From assembly GCF_028898945.1 (NCBI RefSeq), contig NZ_CP118607.1, forward strand, positions 930,001 through 994,000: a stretch of DNA of 64,000 nt, read 5' to 3'. Of this stretch, positions 33,535-44,118 are shown one piece after another. The first letter of the stretch is position 1. The number at the start of each line of letters is the position of its first letter. The notes beneath the pieces were generated by a model that was not told where the DNA came from, ran no database searches, and was given only the letters and a program-made list of their open reading frames with translations. The DNA comes from Pseudomonas sp. PSKL.D1 (GTDB lineage Bacteria; Pseudomonadota; Gammaproteobacteria; Pseudomonadales; Pseudomonadaceae). A program made the position numbers and the translations under genes.

Positions 33535-34989
33535 TCACTGCGCGATGGTTTTCACCGAAACCCCACGCTCAACCGGCGTGGAAGTACGCCCATACACATC
33601 CTCAAAGCGCTCGATGTCATCCTCGCCCAGGTAGCTCCCGGACTGCACTTCGATGATCTCCAGCGGAATCTTGCCAGGATTGCGCAGTCGGTGGATCGAG
33701 GCGATCGGGATGTAGGTGGACTGGTTTTCGGTCAACAGGAACACGTTCTCGTCACAGGTGACCTCGGCGGTGCCGGATACCACGATCCAGTGCTCGGCGC
33801 GGTGGTGGTGCATCTGCAGCGACAGACTGGCGCCCGGCTTGACGGTGATGTGCTTGACCTGGAAGCGCCCGCCCATGTCCACCGAATCGTACGAGCCCCA
33901 CGGGCGGTACACTTCCAGGTGGTTCTGGGTTTCGCTGCGGCCCTGTTCGTCGAGGGTCTTGACCATCTGCTTGACGCCCTGGACCTTGTCCTTGTGGGCG
34001 ATCATCATCGCGTCCTTGGTTTCGACCACGACGATGTTCTCAAGGCCGATGACCGACACCAGCTTGCCGTTGCCGTGGATCATGCAGTTGCGGCTGTCCT
34101 GCACCACCACGTCGCCTTTGGTGACGTTGCCGTCGGCGTCCTTCTCGTGCACGTCCCACAGCGACGACCAGCAACCCACGTCGCTCCAGCCTGCCGACAT
34201 TGGCACCACGCAGGCGCGCTGGGTCTTTTCCATCACCGCGTAGTCAATGGAGTTGTCCGGGCAGCAGGCGAAGGTGGCTTCGTCGATGCTCAGCACATCA
34301 CCGTCTTCCTGGCTGCGCTCCAGTGCCAGCAGGCAGGTGTCGTAGATATCGGGCTCGTGCTTTTTCAGCTCTTCGAGGAAGCGGCTGGCACGGAACAGGA
34401 ACATGCCGCTGTTCCAGAAGTAACCGCCAGCAGAGACGAACTCGGCAGCGCGTTTTTCGTCTGGCTTCTCGACGAATTGCGCCACACGCGCAACACCTTC
34501 CGGCAGCAGAGCGTCCTGGCTGGAGCGGATGTAGCCGTAGCCGGTTTCCGGCTTGGTGGCCGGTACGCCGAACAGCACCATTTCACCACGCTCGGCGGCA
34601 ACGGTGGCCAGGGCCAAGGCGCGTTGCAGGGCCTTCTGGTCGTCGATCACGTGGTCGGCGGGCAATACGAGCATCAACTCGTCACAGCCTTCGTTCACCA
34701 GTTTCATGGCGGTCATGGCCACCGCTGGTGCAGTGTTGCGGCCGAACGGCTCCATCAGGATGGCCTGGGTTTCCAGTTTCAGTGCTGCGAGCTGCTCCTG
34801 AACGATGAACTTGTGGTCCTTGTTGCAGACCACGATGGGTGCATCCATACCCTCGAACACAAGGCGCTCGATGGTTTGCTGGAACAGCGTGTGCTCACCG
34901 GTCAGGGCCAGGAACTGCTTGGGGAACTGCTTGCGCGACAGAGGCCACAGACGGGAACCGCTACCACCAGAAAGAATTACCGGGATCAT
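33535..34989 (-). CDS. algA: Mannose-1-phosphate guanylyltransferase / mannose-6-phosphate isomerase AlgA
   Basis: Bifunctional cytoplasmic enzyme that supplies GDP-mannose for alginate: fructose-6-P to mannose-6-P (isomerase) and mannose-1-P plus GTP to GDP-mannose (guanylyltransferase). The 484 residues have the N-terminal nucleotidyltransferase signature GGSGSRLWPLSRKQFPKQFLAL (about 8-30) and the C-terminal cupin-type isomerase with QMHHHRAEHWIVVSGTAEVT (about 395-415). It is the last gene of the alginate operon, 36 bases after algF and before a terminator. Length and motifs match known AlgA closely. Confidence 0.95.
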   Translation of the reverse strand: MIPVILSGGSGSRLWPLSRKQFPKQFLALTGEHTLFQQTIERLVFEGMDAPIVVCNKDHKFIVQEQLAALKLETQAILMEPFGRNTAPAVAMTAMKLVNEGCDELMLVLPADHVIDDQKALQRALALATVAAERGEMVLFGVPATKPETGYGYIRSSQDALLPEGVARVAQFVEKPDEKRAAEFVSAGGYFWNSGMFLFRASRFLEELKKHEPDIYDTCLLALERSQEDGDVLSIDEATFACCPDNSIDYAVMEKTQRACVVPMSAGWSDVGCWSSLWDVHEKDADGNVTKGDVVVQDSRNCMIHGNGKLVSVIGLENIVVVETKDAMMIAHKDKVQGVKQMVKTLDEQGRSETQNHLEVYRPWGSYDSVDMGGRFQVKHITVKPGASLSLQMHHHRAEHWIVVSGTAEVTCDENVFLLTENQSTYIPIASIHRLRNPGKIPLEIIEVQSGSYLGEDDIERFEDVYGRTSTPVERGVSVKTIAQ

Positions 34990-35025
34990 GTTGTTTCTCC
35001 AATAAGGTCTAGAAAGAGGCAGGGA

Positions 35026-35673
35026 TCAGTTGGTGGACACGGGGCGAGTTACCCACACCGGCGACAAGCTGTTGCCGGAACCTGTTACGTACAGCACGGC
35101 CGCTTCGCCGCGTTCCAGGGCGACCGGTTTCAGGTCGCTGACTTTCTTGTTGCCTTCGAACAGGGCCAGGTTGACCTTGACCGGGTTGATTTCACGCTCG
35201 CCACGGCCTTTGGCGGCTACCGATTGCACCACTTCGGTCTTGCCGTCGGCGGTTTTCAGGGTCAGGGCCTGGTCGCTCAGGTTCTGCACGCGTACCAAGG
35301 CTTTCTGCTTGTTCTTGAACGGCGGCTCTTCGATCAGTTGCGGGTTGCCGCCTGCGTTGTTGACCAGGGTGTAGTACTTGTCTGCTGCCAGCTTCACCGG
35401 AACGCTCTTGCCGCCGACCTGAGCGGTGTAGTCACCGCCTGGCAGGAAGCTGAAGTCGCTGCTGGCCTGGGCACCCACCTGCTTGATCTGGGTGTTGCCA
35501 ACCGATGCTGCGGCCGGCGCAGGGGCCGCGTTGTACAGGCGCACGAAGGTCGAGCCTTTTGGTGCGGTGGGGCCGTACAGGGCGGCGTCGGCGCCGGCGA
35601 AGGCCTGCATCGAAGCTAGCGAAAGGCCTGCCGCGAGGGTGAGGGCTTTGGCAATGGAAGTTTTGGTAGTCAT
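35026..35673 (-). CDS. algF: Alginate O-acetylation protein AlgF
   Basis: Periplasmic protein needed to O-acetylate alginate together with AlgI, AlgJ and AlgX. It has 215 residues with a cleavable signal peptide (MTTKTSIAKALTLAAGLSLASMQAFA), followed by GADAALYGPTAPKGSTFVRLYNAA and an all-beta body. It has no known catalytic motif; it is thought to act as an adaptor. Between algJ (17 bases) and algA (36 bases), in the normal operon order. Confidence 0.93.
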   Translation of the reverse strand: MTTKTSIAKALTLAAGLSLASMQAFAGADAALYGPTAPKGSTFVRLYNAAPAPAAASVGNTQIKQVGAQASSDFSFLPGGDYTAQVGGKSVPVKLAADKYYTLVNNAGGNPQLIEEPPFKNKQKALVRVQNLSDQALTLKTADGKTEVVQSVAAKGRGEREINPVKVNLALFEGNKKVSDLKPVALERGEAAVLYVTGSGNSLSPVWVTRPVSTN

Positions 35674-35690
35674 GTGCGTGTTCCTCTCTA

Positions 35691-36848
35691 TCAGTGGTTC
35701 GTCCGGGTGGACGACAAGGCCAGGTTTTCTTCGGATTTACGGGGCTTTTTCAGCTGTGCGATCCACTGCGGATCGAAGCTGCTGAGGTCGTTCTTCATTG
35801 GCAGATAACGTTCGGGGAATTCCCACACCACCACCTGTGGTGCGGCGTTTTTGAAAGCATCGCTTTGCAGGTACTTGAGCATTGGCAGCAGCGGGCCATG
35901 GCCGTCTTCGGCGTAGTTGGCCACGTCGCTGCGCAGGGCCTGCTGCAGGGCGCCGAGGAAGTTCCAGTGCGGGTTGGCGCTGTAGCTGGTACCCACCAGG
36001 GCGACCGGGATTTCGTTGTTGGCAAACAGTGCATCGTCGCCTTCTGCCGCCGCGTCGGCCGGGCGGGTACTGCGTTGCTGCAGGTTGTCCGGGGTAGGCA
36101 GCAGGTTGCTGAACAGCGGGTCGAGCGGCAGGAAGTTGGTCAGGTCGCCTTTGTAGGGGGCGGTGCTGCCGGCTTCGGTGACGAAGGTTTGCGGGTCGCC
36201 GTTGAGCATGTTCTGCCGGCTCACGGCTTCGGCCAGAGCCTGCGCTGCGACTTCGGCGCCCATCGGCGTCCAATGGGTGTCGGTGCGCAGGAATACCTGG
36301 CCACGGGCCTTGGCCTGCTCCATGGCGGCTTGCAGGTCCGGGGCAAACACGTTGGCCTGGCGAACCTGAGCGTGGAACTGGTTGTACAGGTCGTCGTGCA
36401 GGCTGGCCGGTTGCTCCTTGCCCAGGTATTCCGAATAGATGCGCGCCTTGGCCGGCACGATCGCCAGCACCAGCTGGCTGCCGTGCTGTTGCAGGGTGTC
36501 GCGCACGCCGCGGATCAGCGCCAGGTTTTCCTGCATCAACTGCTCGGCACCGGCGGTGGGCTTGAACTCTTCGTCACTGAACAGCCACTGGTCGCGGCCC
36601 AGTACCACGCCGGGGCGGCCTTCGTTGAACAGCTTGAAGTCCAGCGCGGCCCAGAGGTTGGTGCCCAGCCGCTTGATCGGGAACTCGGCGTCGTAATGGG
36701 TCTCGGCGGCCTTGGCCAGCTTGCCGTTGAGCAGGGTCATTTGCTCGGTGCGCTGGAAGCTCTGCAGGCCACCGGTGGACCATGCGCCCATGCCTACCAG
36801 CAGGCCCAGGAACGACAGCGAGTAAGTGATGCGTAATGTGCGGTTCAT
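35691..36848 (-). CDS. algJ: Alginate O-acetyltransferase AlgJ
   Basis: Periplasmic SGNH-hydrolase-like acetyltransferase, 385 residues, anchored by an uncleaved N-terminal segment (MNRTLRITYSLSFLGLLVGMGAW). The catalytic Asp and His are in LRTDTHWTPMGAE (about residue 190) and the Ser in ALVGTSYSANPHW (about 285). It relays acetyl groups from AlgI towards AlgX or the polymer. It shares the DTHW/DQHW and GTS motifs with AlgX of the same operon. It lies ten bases after algI. Confidence 0.94.
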   Translation of the reverse strand: MNRTLRITYSLSFLGLLVGMGAWSTGGLQSFQRTEQMTLLNGKLAKAAETHYDAEFPIKRLGTNLWAALDFKLFNEGRPGVVLGRDQWLFSDEEFKPTAGAEQLMQENLALIRGVRDTLQQHGSQLVLAIVPAKARIYSEYLGKEQPASLHDDLYNQFHAQVRQANVFAPDLQAAMEQAKARGQVFLRTDTHWTPMGAEVAAQALAEAVSRQNMLNGDPQTFVTEAGSTAPYKGDLTNFLPLDPLFSNLLPTPDNLQQRSTRPADAAAEGDDALFANNEIPVALVGTSYSANPHWNFLGALQQALRSDVANYAEDGHGPLLPMLKYLQSDAFKNAAPQVVVWEFPERYLPMKNDLSSFDPQWIAQLKKPRKSEENLALSSTRTNH

Positions 36849-36858
36849 GTCATCGGCC

Positions 36859-38316
36859 TCAGAACTGGAAGTACAGGAACGGCGAGTAGCTCTGCGCCGA
36901 AAGCTTGAGGATCGAGGCCACGAACAGCAGCAGGATCAGGGTGCGGCTGACCACGCGCGCCCAGTCCAGGCCCAGCGAACCGTCGGCATTGACCTGCACT
37001 GGGGTGGCGACTGGCGCGGGTTTGGCATTGCGGTAGAAGTCGCGCAGGCCGAAGTACGCCAGCGTGATGTAGGCAATGATCAGGGTGGCCACTTGCAGGC
37101 CGGTGAGGTTGGCGCGGTTCAGCTCCGACAGCTGCCATTCACCGAAGCTGAACATGGCGCCGTACATGCGGCCGGCCACGTGCAGGTTCTCGGCACGGAA
37201 GATCACCCAGCCAACCACCACCAACAGGAAGGTGAATGCCCATTTCACCGGGTTGAAGCGTTGTGGGTTGGTGTCCAGCCCCAGCGCCCGCTCGATGGCC
37301 AGCCACATGCCGTGCCACGCGCCCCAGATGATGTAGGTGAAGTTGGCACCGTGCCACAAACCGCCCAGCAGCATGGTCAGGAACAGGTTGCGGTAAGTGT
37401 TGAAGGTGCCTTTGCGGTTGCCGCCCAGGGTGATGTACAGGTAATCACGCAGCCAAGTGGACAGGCTGATATGCCAGCGGCGCCAGAACTCGGTGATCGA
37501 CTGGCTGATGTAGGGCTGCTTGAAGTTCTCCATGAAGCGGAAGCCCATCATCAGGCCAAGGCCGATGGCCATGTCGCTGTAGCCGGAAAAGTCGAAATAC
37601 AGCTGCGCGGTGTAGGCCAGCGCACCCAGCCAGGCGTCGCCAGTGGTGGGGTTTTCCAGGGCAAAGCAATGGTCGGCGACCACCGCCAGGGTGTCGGCGA
37701 TGAACACTTTCTTGATGAAGCCCTGCATGAAGCGGGTGCAGCCTTCGGAGAACTTGTCCAGAGTGTGGGTGCGGTTGTTGAACTGGTCGACCAGGTCCTT
37801 GAAGCGCAGCACGGGGCCTGCGATCAGGTGCGGGAAGATCGCCACGAATGCCGCGAAGTCAATCAGGTTGCGGGTGGCCGGGGTATCGCCGCGGTACACG
37901 TCGATGATGTAGCTGATGGACTCGAAAATGTAGAACGAGATACCGATCGGCAACAGCACGTGGGTGAGGATGAATGGCTCCAGGCCGAACGAGGCGATGA
38001 TCGCGTTCAGGCTGTCGACACCGAAGTTGGCGTACTTGAAGTAGCCGAGGATCGCCAGGTCCACGCCCACGCCCAGCAGCAGCCAGCGTTGGGCCGGCTT
38101 GGTGCGCACACCTGCGGCACCGACTTTGAGGCCGATCCAGTAGTTCCACAGGGTTACCCCGGCGAACAGCGCCAGGAAGTCCACTCGCCACCAGGCGTAG
38201 AAGATGTAGCTGGCAACCAGCAGCAGCAGGTTGCGATAGCGTTGCCCGCTCAGGTAGTACAAGCCGAGGAAGATCGGCAAGAACAGGAACAGGAACACGT
38301 TGGACGAGAAGACCAT
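36859..38316 (-). CDS. algI: Alginate O-acetyltransferase AlgI (MBOAT)
   Basis: Inner-membrane MBOAT-family acyl transporter that passes acetyl groups to the periplasm for alginate acetylation. The start at 38316 (MVFSSNVFLFLFLPIFLGLYY) has AGGAG eight bases upstream. The 485 residues hold about 11 helices and the MBOAT histidine in LLGGLWHGANFTYIIWGAWHG (about residue 320). The upstream gap of 186 bases to algL carries a REP pair, the only large gap in the operon after algD. Confidence 0.94.
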   Translation of the reverse strand: MVFSSNVFLFLFLPIFLGLYYLSGQRYRNLLLLVASYIFYAWWRVDFLALFAGVTLWNYWIGLKVGAAGVRTKPAQRWLLLGVGVDLAILGYFKYANFGVDSLNAIIASFGLEPFILTHVLLPIGISFYIFESISYIIDVYRGDTPATRNLIDFAAFVAIFPHLIAGPVLRFKDLVDQFNNRTHTLDKFSEGCTRFMQGFIKKVFIADTLAVVADHCFALENPTTGDAWLGALAYTAQLYFDFSGYSDMAIGLGLMMGFRFMENFKQPYISQSITEFWRRWHISLSTWLRDYLYITLGGNRKGTFNTYRNLFLTMLLGGLWHGANFTYIIWGAWHGMWLAIERALGLDTNPQRFNPVKWAFTFLLVVVGWVIFRAENLHVAGRMYGAMFSFGEWQLSELNRANLTGLQVATLIIAYITLAYFGLRDFYRNAKPAPVATPVQVNADGSLGLDWARVVSRTLILLLFVASILKLSAQSYSPFLYFQF

Positions 38317-38397
38317 CCCGGTTCTCCTAAGTTGTTCACAGCATCCAGGGCAAAACGCCCCCCAAACCCCCCACATTCGTGACGGGTCACCATGGTC

Positions 38398-38502
38398 CCT
38401 GTAGGAGCGGATTTATCCGCGATGGCGATCGGCAAAACAGCTGGGTTGAGCCTGCTGACGCCATCGCGGCGGTCCGACGCTTCGGTAAATCCGCTCCTAC
38501 AG
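38398..38502. repeat. REP pair inside the alginate operon, one unit interrupted
   Basis: The left unit (CTGTAGGAGCGGATTTATCCGCGATGG) is intact. The right unit reads CCATCGCGG, then 16 unrelated bases (CGGTCCGACGCTTCGG) in place of one A, then TAAATCCGCTCCTACAG, directly against the algL stop codon. It lies in the algL-algI gap of one operon. Confidence 0.85.
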
Positions 38503-39606
38503 TTATTTCTTCGAACTTGCGCCGGGGTCGTAGACCCGGGTCAGGTTGCCGCCGAGGCGGAAGCTGTCGAACGGTTGCATGTCGCGCTTGCGTTCGAGGG
38601 TGTCGGCGTTGCATTGGTACAGCTGGCACCACGGCTCAAGCCAGGCGTACTTGTTGTCGACCTTGAGGTCGTCCATGTCCTGTTTTTGGCCGTTGCGGGT
38701 TTTGAACGCGCTGGGGTCGCGGGCGCCATCCAGCACTTTCTGGCCCAGACGCTGCAGGGCATTGTTGTTTTCGCCGCGCAGGTCCACCCCGTTGGCCTTG
38801 GCAAAACTGGCGATCATCGCCAGCGGCGGCAGGGCGTAGTTGTGGTAGGCCAGGGCGCGTTGGCGGCGCTTGAGCTCGTTGGGCAAAAAGCCTTGGGAGT
38901 CGACCTGGTTGGCGCCGACCCTGTATTCCTTCACCGCCCAGTCGAACAGGTCGCGCCGGTCGGTGGCCACGGCAGTGGCCATTACCGACCAGGCTGCCCA
39001 GTAGCTGTGGTTGTTGATCTTCTGCAGCGGCAGGTTGCTCCAGTCGCGCACGGTCTGCTCGGCCAGGCGGGCGAACCACTTTTCGATCAGCTCGGCCTGG
39101 GCCTGGTGCGCTGCCAGCGGCTGCGAATTGGAGAACTTCAGGCGCAGCCACGACCCGCTCATGCTGCCCAGTGCCCATTTGCGCATGGACTTGCCGGTGT
39201 GGTTGTAGTTGGTCGACATCATCGCGTCGGCCCGTGCCCAGCTGCCCAGCCAGCTCAGGGTGCAGTCGAGCTGCGCCGGGCGGCCGTCGCGCATGTACTG
39301 GTTGACCATCTTGGCCACGCCCCGCTCAAGGGTGGTGATGTCCTTGGTGGAGTCGCGGAAGGCCTGTTCCGAGTCAAGGTTCAGGGTTGCCCGGGCACGG
39401 TCCGAACCTTCGTACTTGCTGCGGAACTGCAGCGCGCCGGTGTACGGCGTGGGCGGCGCTGCGCAACGGAAGTTACCGTCGCTGGTCTTGAGCTTTTCGA
39501 TGCCCTCGTAATAACCCTGTGGTGGCACCAGCGCGGCGTGCGCGGTGCCTCCGAACAATGCCAGGGCGAGAAGGGCGGGTGCGGTGGTGGTGCTGAGCTT
39601 GGTCAT
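38503..39606 (-). CDS. algL: Periplasmic alginate lyase AlgL
   Basis: Polysaccharide lyase family 5 enzyme that cleaves mannuronate-rich alginate in the periplasm and clears misrouted polymer. The ATG at 39606 ([20 protein letters not shown]) is chosen because GAGG lies seven bases before it; a GTG 12 bases upstream would overlap the algX end. The 367 residues include a signal peptide ending in AHA and the catalytic [11 protein letters not shown] (about residue 198-205, Asn-Asn-His). It starts eight bases after algX. Confidence 0.94.
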   Translation of the reverse strand: MTKLSTTTAPALLALALFGGTAHAALVPPQGYYEGIEKLKTSDGNFRCAAPPTPYTGALQFRSKYEGSDRARATLNLDSEQAFRDSTKDITTLERGVAKMVNQYMRDGRPAQLDCTLSWLGSWARADAMMSTNYNHTGKSMRKWALGSMSGSWLRLKFSNSQPLAAHQAQAELIEKWFARLAEQTVRDWSNLPLQKINNHSYWAAWSVMATAVATDRRDLFDWAVKEYRVGANQVDSQGFLPNELKRRQRALAYHNYALPPLAMIASFAKANGVDLRGENNNALQRLGQKVLDGARDPSAFKTRNGQKQDMDDLKVDNKYAWLEPWCQLYQCNADTLERKRDMQPFDSFRLGGNLTRVYDPGASSKK

Positions 39607-39614
39607 TGTTCGCC

Positions 39615-41048
39615 TCACTGGCCAGCGTGCGCGGTGCTGGCAAAGTTGTTGCGTTTACAAAGCTTGGCTTCGACTTTGCGTGTACCGTCCTCAGGGCCCT
39701 GAACTTCCAGTGCGAGCACGTTCTGGTTGGCCCAGTCTTCGTCTTCGCGCAGCTGGAAGACAAAGCGCCCGTCGGTTTCGGAGGTGGTGGGTTTGTCGAT
39801 CTTGATGTCCTCGTGGCGGCCGTTCAGGTACCACAGGGTGGCCTGCAGGGTCTTCACCGAGGTGTCTTCGAACTTGATGTCCATCTGCAGGTTGCGGTTG
39901 ATCAGGTCTTTGATCACGCCGCCCTTGCCATTGACCATCAGCTCGTTCTTGCCGGGCTTGAGTTCGGCGCTGGCGCTCATCAATGCCGGGCGTGCATCGC
40001 AGCCGTCGTCGAGCAGGCCGAGGATCTGCCGCCAGATGGTCTCCTGATCCAGGCGGTACAGTGGGGAGAATTCCCAGACGAGAATCTTTGGCGGGTTCTT
40101 CTGGAATTCTTCACTGCCCAGGTACTGGATCATCGAGCCTTCCAGGCCACCGCCGGGGAAGGCCACGTTGAGCACGTCAGCGCCGATGTACTGCTCAAGG
40201 AAGCCGGAGAAGTTGTAGTTTTTGCCACTGTGGCTGGTGCCGACCAGGGTGATCTGCGCGTTGCCGCCGTCACCGAACAAGTCGTCGCCGCCGCCGCTGG
40301 AACCCTTCGGCTCGGTGGCGAACTGGTCCATGTACTGCACCGCGTAGCTGGTGTTGCACAGCTGGCCGGCAACGTTGTGCAGGGTGCCGGTCTTGCCCAT
40401 GCGCCCGGATTTGTGGGTTTCGAACTCCTTGCGCGGGATGCCTTCGAAGGCCGGCATCTTGTGCACGGTGTCGGCCACGATTTTTGCCGCGCGCTCGGCG
40501 CCGTACGGCGTCCAGTGCTGGTCACCGCGGAAGTAGAAATCCTTGCCCTGGTCGGCTGCGGCCAACTGCTCGTTGGTCAGCGGCGACAGGTCGGGCACGT
40601 TGTAACCCATGCTGGCGAAGCGCTTGAGCATGGCCTGGTAGTTGCCCAACGCCTTCTGGTAATCGAAGGCAGCCTTCTCGGCCGGCTTGAGCATGTTGCG
40701 GTTCACCAGGCCACGGGTCGGCTGGTAGACCACCACAAGCTCAACGCCGCGCTTCTTGAACGCGTCGTGCACCTGCTGCAGGCGCTTGTAGCCGGCCGGT
40801 GTGGTGTTGAACTCGGTGCGCAGGTCTTCGCGGGTACGGAACAGCCAGTCGCCCTGGGCCTGCACCAGCGTGGTGAAGTTCTGCTGGTAGCGGGTGGTGT
40901 AGCGGCTGGCATCGTGCGCTTCGGGGCACAGCTGGCAGCAAGGCTCGGCGGTGAAGGACGGGGCTTGCACCTCATCGGCGCGCACGCCCTGGCTGATGGC
41001 CAGGAGGGCGGCGGACAAGCCCAGCAGTTTGATCAGGTGTGGGGTCAT
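39615..41048 (-). CDS. algX: Alginate biosynthesis/acetylation protein AlgX
   Basis: Periplasmic SGNH-like acetyltransferase that binds alginate and adds the terminal acetyl groups. The 477 residues have a signal peptide ([24 protein letters not shown]), Asp-His in [16 protein letters not shown] (about residue 175), Ser in [13 protein letters not shown] (about 270), and a C-terminal carbohydrate-binding module (about 345-470). It follows algG by 13 bases and precedes algL by eight. Confidence 0.94.
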   Translation of the reverse strand: MTPHLIKLLGLSAALLAISQGVRADEVQAPSFTAEPCCQLCPEAHDASRYTTRYQQNFTTLVQAQGDWLFRTREDLRTEFNTTPAGYKRLQQVHDAFKKRGVELVVVYQPTRGLVNRNMLKPAEKAAFDYQKALGNYQAMLKRFASMGYNVPDLSPLTNEQLAAADQGKDFYFRGDQHWTPYGAERAAKIVADTVHKMPAFEGIPRKEFETHKSGRMGKTGTLHNVAGQLCNTSYAVQYMDQFATEPKGSSGGGDDLFGDGGNAQITLVGTSHSGKNYNFSGFLEQYIGADVLNVAFPGGGLEGSMIQYLGSEEFQKNPPKILVWEFSPLYRLDQETIWRQILGLLDDGCDARPALMSASAELKPGKNELMVNGKGGVIKDLINRNLQMDIKFEDTSVKTLQATLWYLNGRHEDIKIDKPTTSETDGRFVFQLREDEDWANQNVLALEVQGPEDGTRKVEAKLCKRNNFASTAHAGQ

Positions 41049-41061
41049 GGTCTGGGCTTCC

Positions 41062-42621
41062 TTAGTCGATCATTTCGGTCTGGCGCTCGACCGGGTCGAT
41101 CAGCACAGCCTTTTGCTGGCGCACCAGCAGGTCGAGGATTTCGTCCTGGCGCTCGCCCAGCACGCCGTTCAGGCTGATGCCGTTGGCCTTGCGCGGAGCG
41201 AGCATGGAGACCTTGTACAGCTCGACCGACAGCGGCGAGTCGATCGACAAGGGGCCGGAGCCATTGGCCGCCAGTTCGCCGCCAACCACGATCAGCGACA
41301 CCTTGGTGTCGAACGGGTCCAGGGCGATGTCGCGGTCGGTGTCGGACAGGTCCTTGATGTGCCCGTACACACCCACCAGGCCGTTGGCCATGGCGATGTT
41401 TTCGTACAGGCGGATGTTCACGCTGTTGCGCACGCGGATGCCGTGGCGGCGGTTGTTGATCAGCTTGTTGCCCCAGATCAGGTTGTCGCCGCTTTCGTAC
41501 AGGGTGATGCCGTCGGTGTGGTTGCGGTAGATCTCGTTGTAGGCGATCAGGTTGTTGACGCTGTTACGGTCGATCACCACGCCGGAGAGCTTGTTGTCGT
41601 AGCTCTTGTTGTTGATGATCCAGCTGTCGTTGACCTCACGCGAAACGATGATGCCGTGCTTCTTCTTGGTGCCGTACACGGTGTTGCCGGCAATGATCAG
41701 GCGGTGCGAGCGGTCGTGCGGGTCGATGCCATACACGATGTTGTCGCGGTAGGTGCTGTCCTTGACCACGAAGTCCTGGGTTTCGTAGCAGTAGAAGCCG
41801 TACCACATGTCACTGAATTCCGAGCCGAGGATCCAGCCGGTAGGTTCCGGGCGGCCCATGCGCTTGGCCATGTTCGGCGTGTACTGCGAAATGCTCACGC
41901 CGTACGACTTGGACTTGGCATAGCCAAAGCTGGCCATCTTGCTGTTGACGATGTAGGTCTCGGTGCCGCCCCACGACAGCAGGAAGGGGCGGAATTCCTT
42001 GGGCGAGCGGAAGGTGGCCGGGCCGTTTTCCTTCTCGCGCCAGCCGGTCACCTGAGTGTCGGTGACAAACAGCTTGCCGTCGTTGACCAGGAACGAGCCA
42101 CCTTCCTGGGACAGGCGCAGTTGCTTGACCTTGCCGTCGATTTCCAGAATGCCCTTCTGCCCGACCACGATCGGCAGGCGTGCCAGGTAAACCCCTGGCT
42201 CGACTTCACGCAGGTACTGTTGAGGCACCTTTTTCGCCAGTTCCACCAGGCTCATGTGCCCGTCGTCGACGAAGATCGCCTGGGGGATACCGTGCTGGCG
42301 TTGTACCCATTCGGCAGCCTTGTTGTCGCCGCCGATAAACTCTTTGAGCGACTCTTCCTGCAGCATGCGGCGCACGCTGACCTTGCCCTTGTGGCTACGG
42401 TCGATTTTCTTCTGCACCGCATCAGCGGTGAAACCGCTGAGGTCGGGGAGCTTCGGCGGGTCCATGTGCAGCGGCTCGGTGGGTGCGGCAGAGATGGTGT
42501 AGGTTTTGGCCTGCTGCAGCTCTTTGCCCATGACCGCAGGCTGGCTGGCGACGGCCAGGCCCGAGGCCAGCAGCAACGCGCTGGCCAACAGGCTGTGACG
42601 GATGTGCGGCTGAAGGTTCAT
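41062..42621 (-). CDS. algG: Poly(beta-D-mannuronate) C5-epimerase AlgG
   Basis: Periplasmic epimerase that converts mannuronate to guluronate residues in the growing polymer and helps form the export scaffold. The 519 residues have a signal peptide (ending in AVASQ) and a right-handed parallel beta-helix with repeated Asn/Gly/Ile-rich turns from about residue 260 to 430. The catalytic DPHDR motif is in YGIDPHDRSHRLII (about residue 300). The gene lies 18 bases after algE and 13 before algX. Confidence 0.94.
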   Translation of the reverse strand: MNLQPHIRHSLLASALLLASGLAVASQPAVMGKELQQAKTYTISAAPTEPLHMDPPKLPDLSGFTADAVQKKIDRSHKGKVSVRRMLQEESLKEFIGGDNKAAEWVQRQHGIPQAIFVDDGHMSLVELAKKVPQQYLREVEPGVYLARLPIVVGQKGILEIDGKVKQLRLSQEGGSFLVNDGKLFVTDTQVTGWREKENGPATFRSPKEFRPFLLSWGGTETYIVNSKMASFGYAKSKSYGVSISQYTPNMAKRMGRPEPTGWILGSEFSDMWYGFYCYETQDFVVKDSTYRDNIVYGIDPHDRSHRLIIAGNTVYGTKKKHGIIVSREVNDSWIINNKSYDNKLSGVVIDRNSVNNLIAYNEIYRNHTDGITLYESGDNLIWGNKLINNRRHGIRVRNSVNIRLYENIAMANGLVGVYGHIKDLSDTDRDIALDPFDTKVSLIVVGGELAANGSGPLSIDSPLSVELYKVSMLAPRKANGISLNGVLGERQDEILDLLVRQQKAVLIDPVERQTEMID

Positions 42622-42639
42622 TGCAATCCTCTCCCGGCC

Positions 42640-44118
42640 TCAGAAGCGCCAGATCACGTCGACGAAGGCGCGGTGCATGTACGAATCCGCTTCCTTGCCA
42701 TAGGCGTCGCCCGGCTTGAACACACCGGCACGCAAGCGCACCAGCGCAGAGGGCTCGTCGATGGCTTGGCTCATCGAGGCTGGCAACAGGCCTTGCTTGA
42801 AGTACTTGGTCACGACCACGTCCATTTCCTGGCCGAGGTCTTTTTCGCCATCAACCAGTTGGCGGCTGATGCCGTTGTCGTTGACGGCCGCGTTGATGCC
42901 GCTGGAGCCGATGTTCTGCGAGCCGTCGACGCGCCAGAACTTGTGGTAGATCAGGCTGGCGTCATAGTCGTCGCGCAGCTGCCAGGAGGCGAACAGGGTG
43001 GCTGCCTGCAGGTTGCCCAACTCGCCGCGGAAGGCTTCGCCGAAGCGGTGCACGCGCGAACGGGTGCCGGTGAAGTTGGAGCGGTTGCTCTCCAGCCCGG
43101 TCTGCTCGAAGTTGTTCGAGCCATCATCACCGCCGCCACCGCTGCCACGGGCATAGGCCGCGCCCACTTGCCAGTTCGGGTCCAGACGCAGGCGAATACC
43201 AAGGTCGGTTGCCCAGGCGTTGACGTCGCCACTCTGCTTGCCGGTGGCCACCTGGTCGTCGCCCACTTGCTGGCTGCTGAGGGTATCGCGGTCGCCGGTC
43301 AGCCAGGTGACGCTACCCCAGTAATTGACGGTGTGGTCGTTGCGCCAGTTGTAGGCGTCGCTATTGGCCTCCAGGCCCAGCCAGGTGAGGTCGCCGGTGC
43401 GGGTCTTGTCCAGCGCGTCGATGGTTTCGCCCGGGCTTTTCAGGCTACCGCTGTCATGGGTGTGGTGCCCACGCAAGCCAACCCAGTGGCCAGGGGTCCA
43501 CTGCGTGGCGATGTTGCCGTAGACATGGGTGCGGTCCTTGTCTTCCGGGGCCAGCTCGGTGAGGTCGGTGCGGTATTCGCTGAAGCGCTGGGCCACGCCC
43601 AGGTCGGCCTTGAGCAGGGTGGTGTCGAAGGTCCAGTTCAGGGCCTCGATGTTGGTGTCGCGCCACATGCCGTCGTCACTGCGCAGGCGTTGGCGGCCAA
43701 AGCGCAGTTGCTCGCCGGGGTAGGCGGTGAGGCCGCTGTAACCGACCCAGAACTCGCGCATGGCCAGGTAGCTCTTCTCGGGCGTGCGGCCATCGGCGCT
43801 GGTGTCGGTGGTGGTGCCGTCGTCGTTCTGGCGCAGTGTGTCGGTTTCGATGGTGTCGGTGGCGGCGACGGCCTGGCCCATGGCGTAGGCGCTCCAGTTG
43901 CCACGCTCGCCATACACCCACGGGCGCAGGTCCAGGCCCAGGCCGTTGACGTCACCACCGGAGCGGGTGCCCAGGTCGCGGTCATCCTCGGACTGGCCGG
44001 TGATTTTCACATCCATGCCGAAGTTTTTCTGCACGGTTTCTTCGGCCAGGGTCGGGCAGGACCACAGCAGGGCGAAGCTCAGGCCAATGCCGGCTTTCAC
44101 GAAGGGATTGAGCGTCAT
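42640..44118 (-). CDS. algE: Outer-membrane alginate export porin AlgE
   Basis: Eighteen-stranded outer-membrane barrel that lets alginate leave the cell. The 492 residues start with a signal peptide ([25 protein letters not shown]) and show alternating aromatic/polar strands with long acidic loops; the C-terminal residues ([10 protein letters not shown]) end in Phe as for many outer-membrane proteins. It overlaps algK by four bases, and AlgK is the periplasmic partner that helps it into the membrane. Confidence 0.94.
   Translation of the reverse strand: MTLNPFVKAGIGLSFALLWSCPTLAEETVQKNFGMDVKITGQSEDDRDLGTRSGGDVNGLGLDLRPWVYGERGNWSAYAMGQAVAATDTIETDTLRQNDDGTTTDTSADGRTPEKSYLAMREFWVGYSGLTAYPGEQLRFGRQRLRSDDGMWRDTNIEALNWTFDTTLLKADLGVAQRFSEYRTDLTELAPEDKDRTHVYGNIATQWTPGHWVGLRGHHTHDSGSLKSPGETIDALDKTRTGDLTWLGLEANSDAYNWRNDHTVNYWGSVTWLTGDRDTLSSQQVGDDQVATGKQSGDVNAWATDLGIRLRLDPNWQVGAAYARGSGGGGDDGSNNFEQTGLESNRSNFTGTRSRVHRFGEAFRGELGNLQAATLFASWQLRDDYDASLIYHKFWRVDGSQNIGSSGINAAVNDNGISRQLVDGEKDLGQEMDVVVTKYFKQGLLPASMSQAIDEPSALVRLRAGVFKPGDAYGKEADSYMHRAFVDVIWRF

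Noticed and set aside
33691..35619. Long plus-strand frame opposite algA and algF
   Set aside because: Antisense shadow; both genes on the minus strand have complete family signatures.
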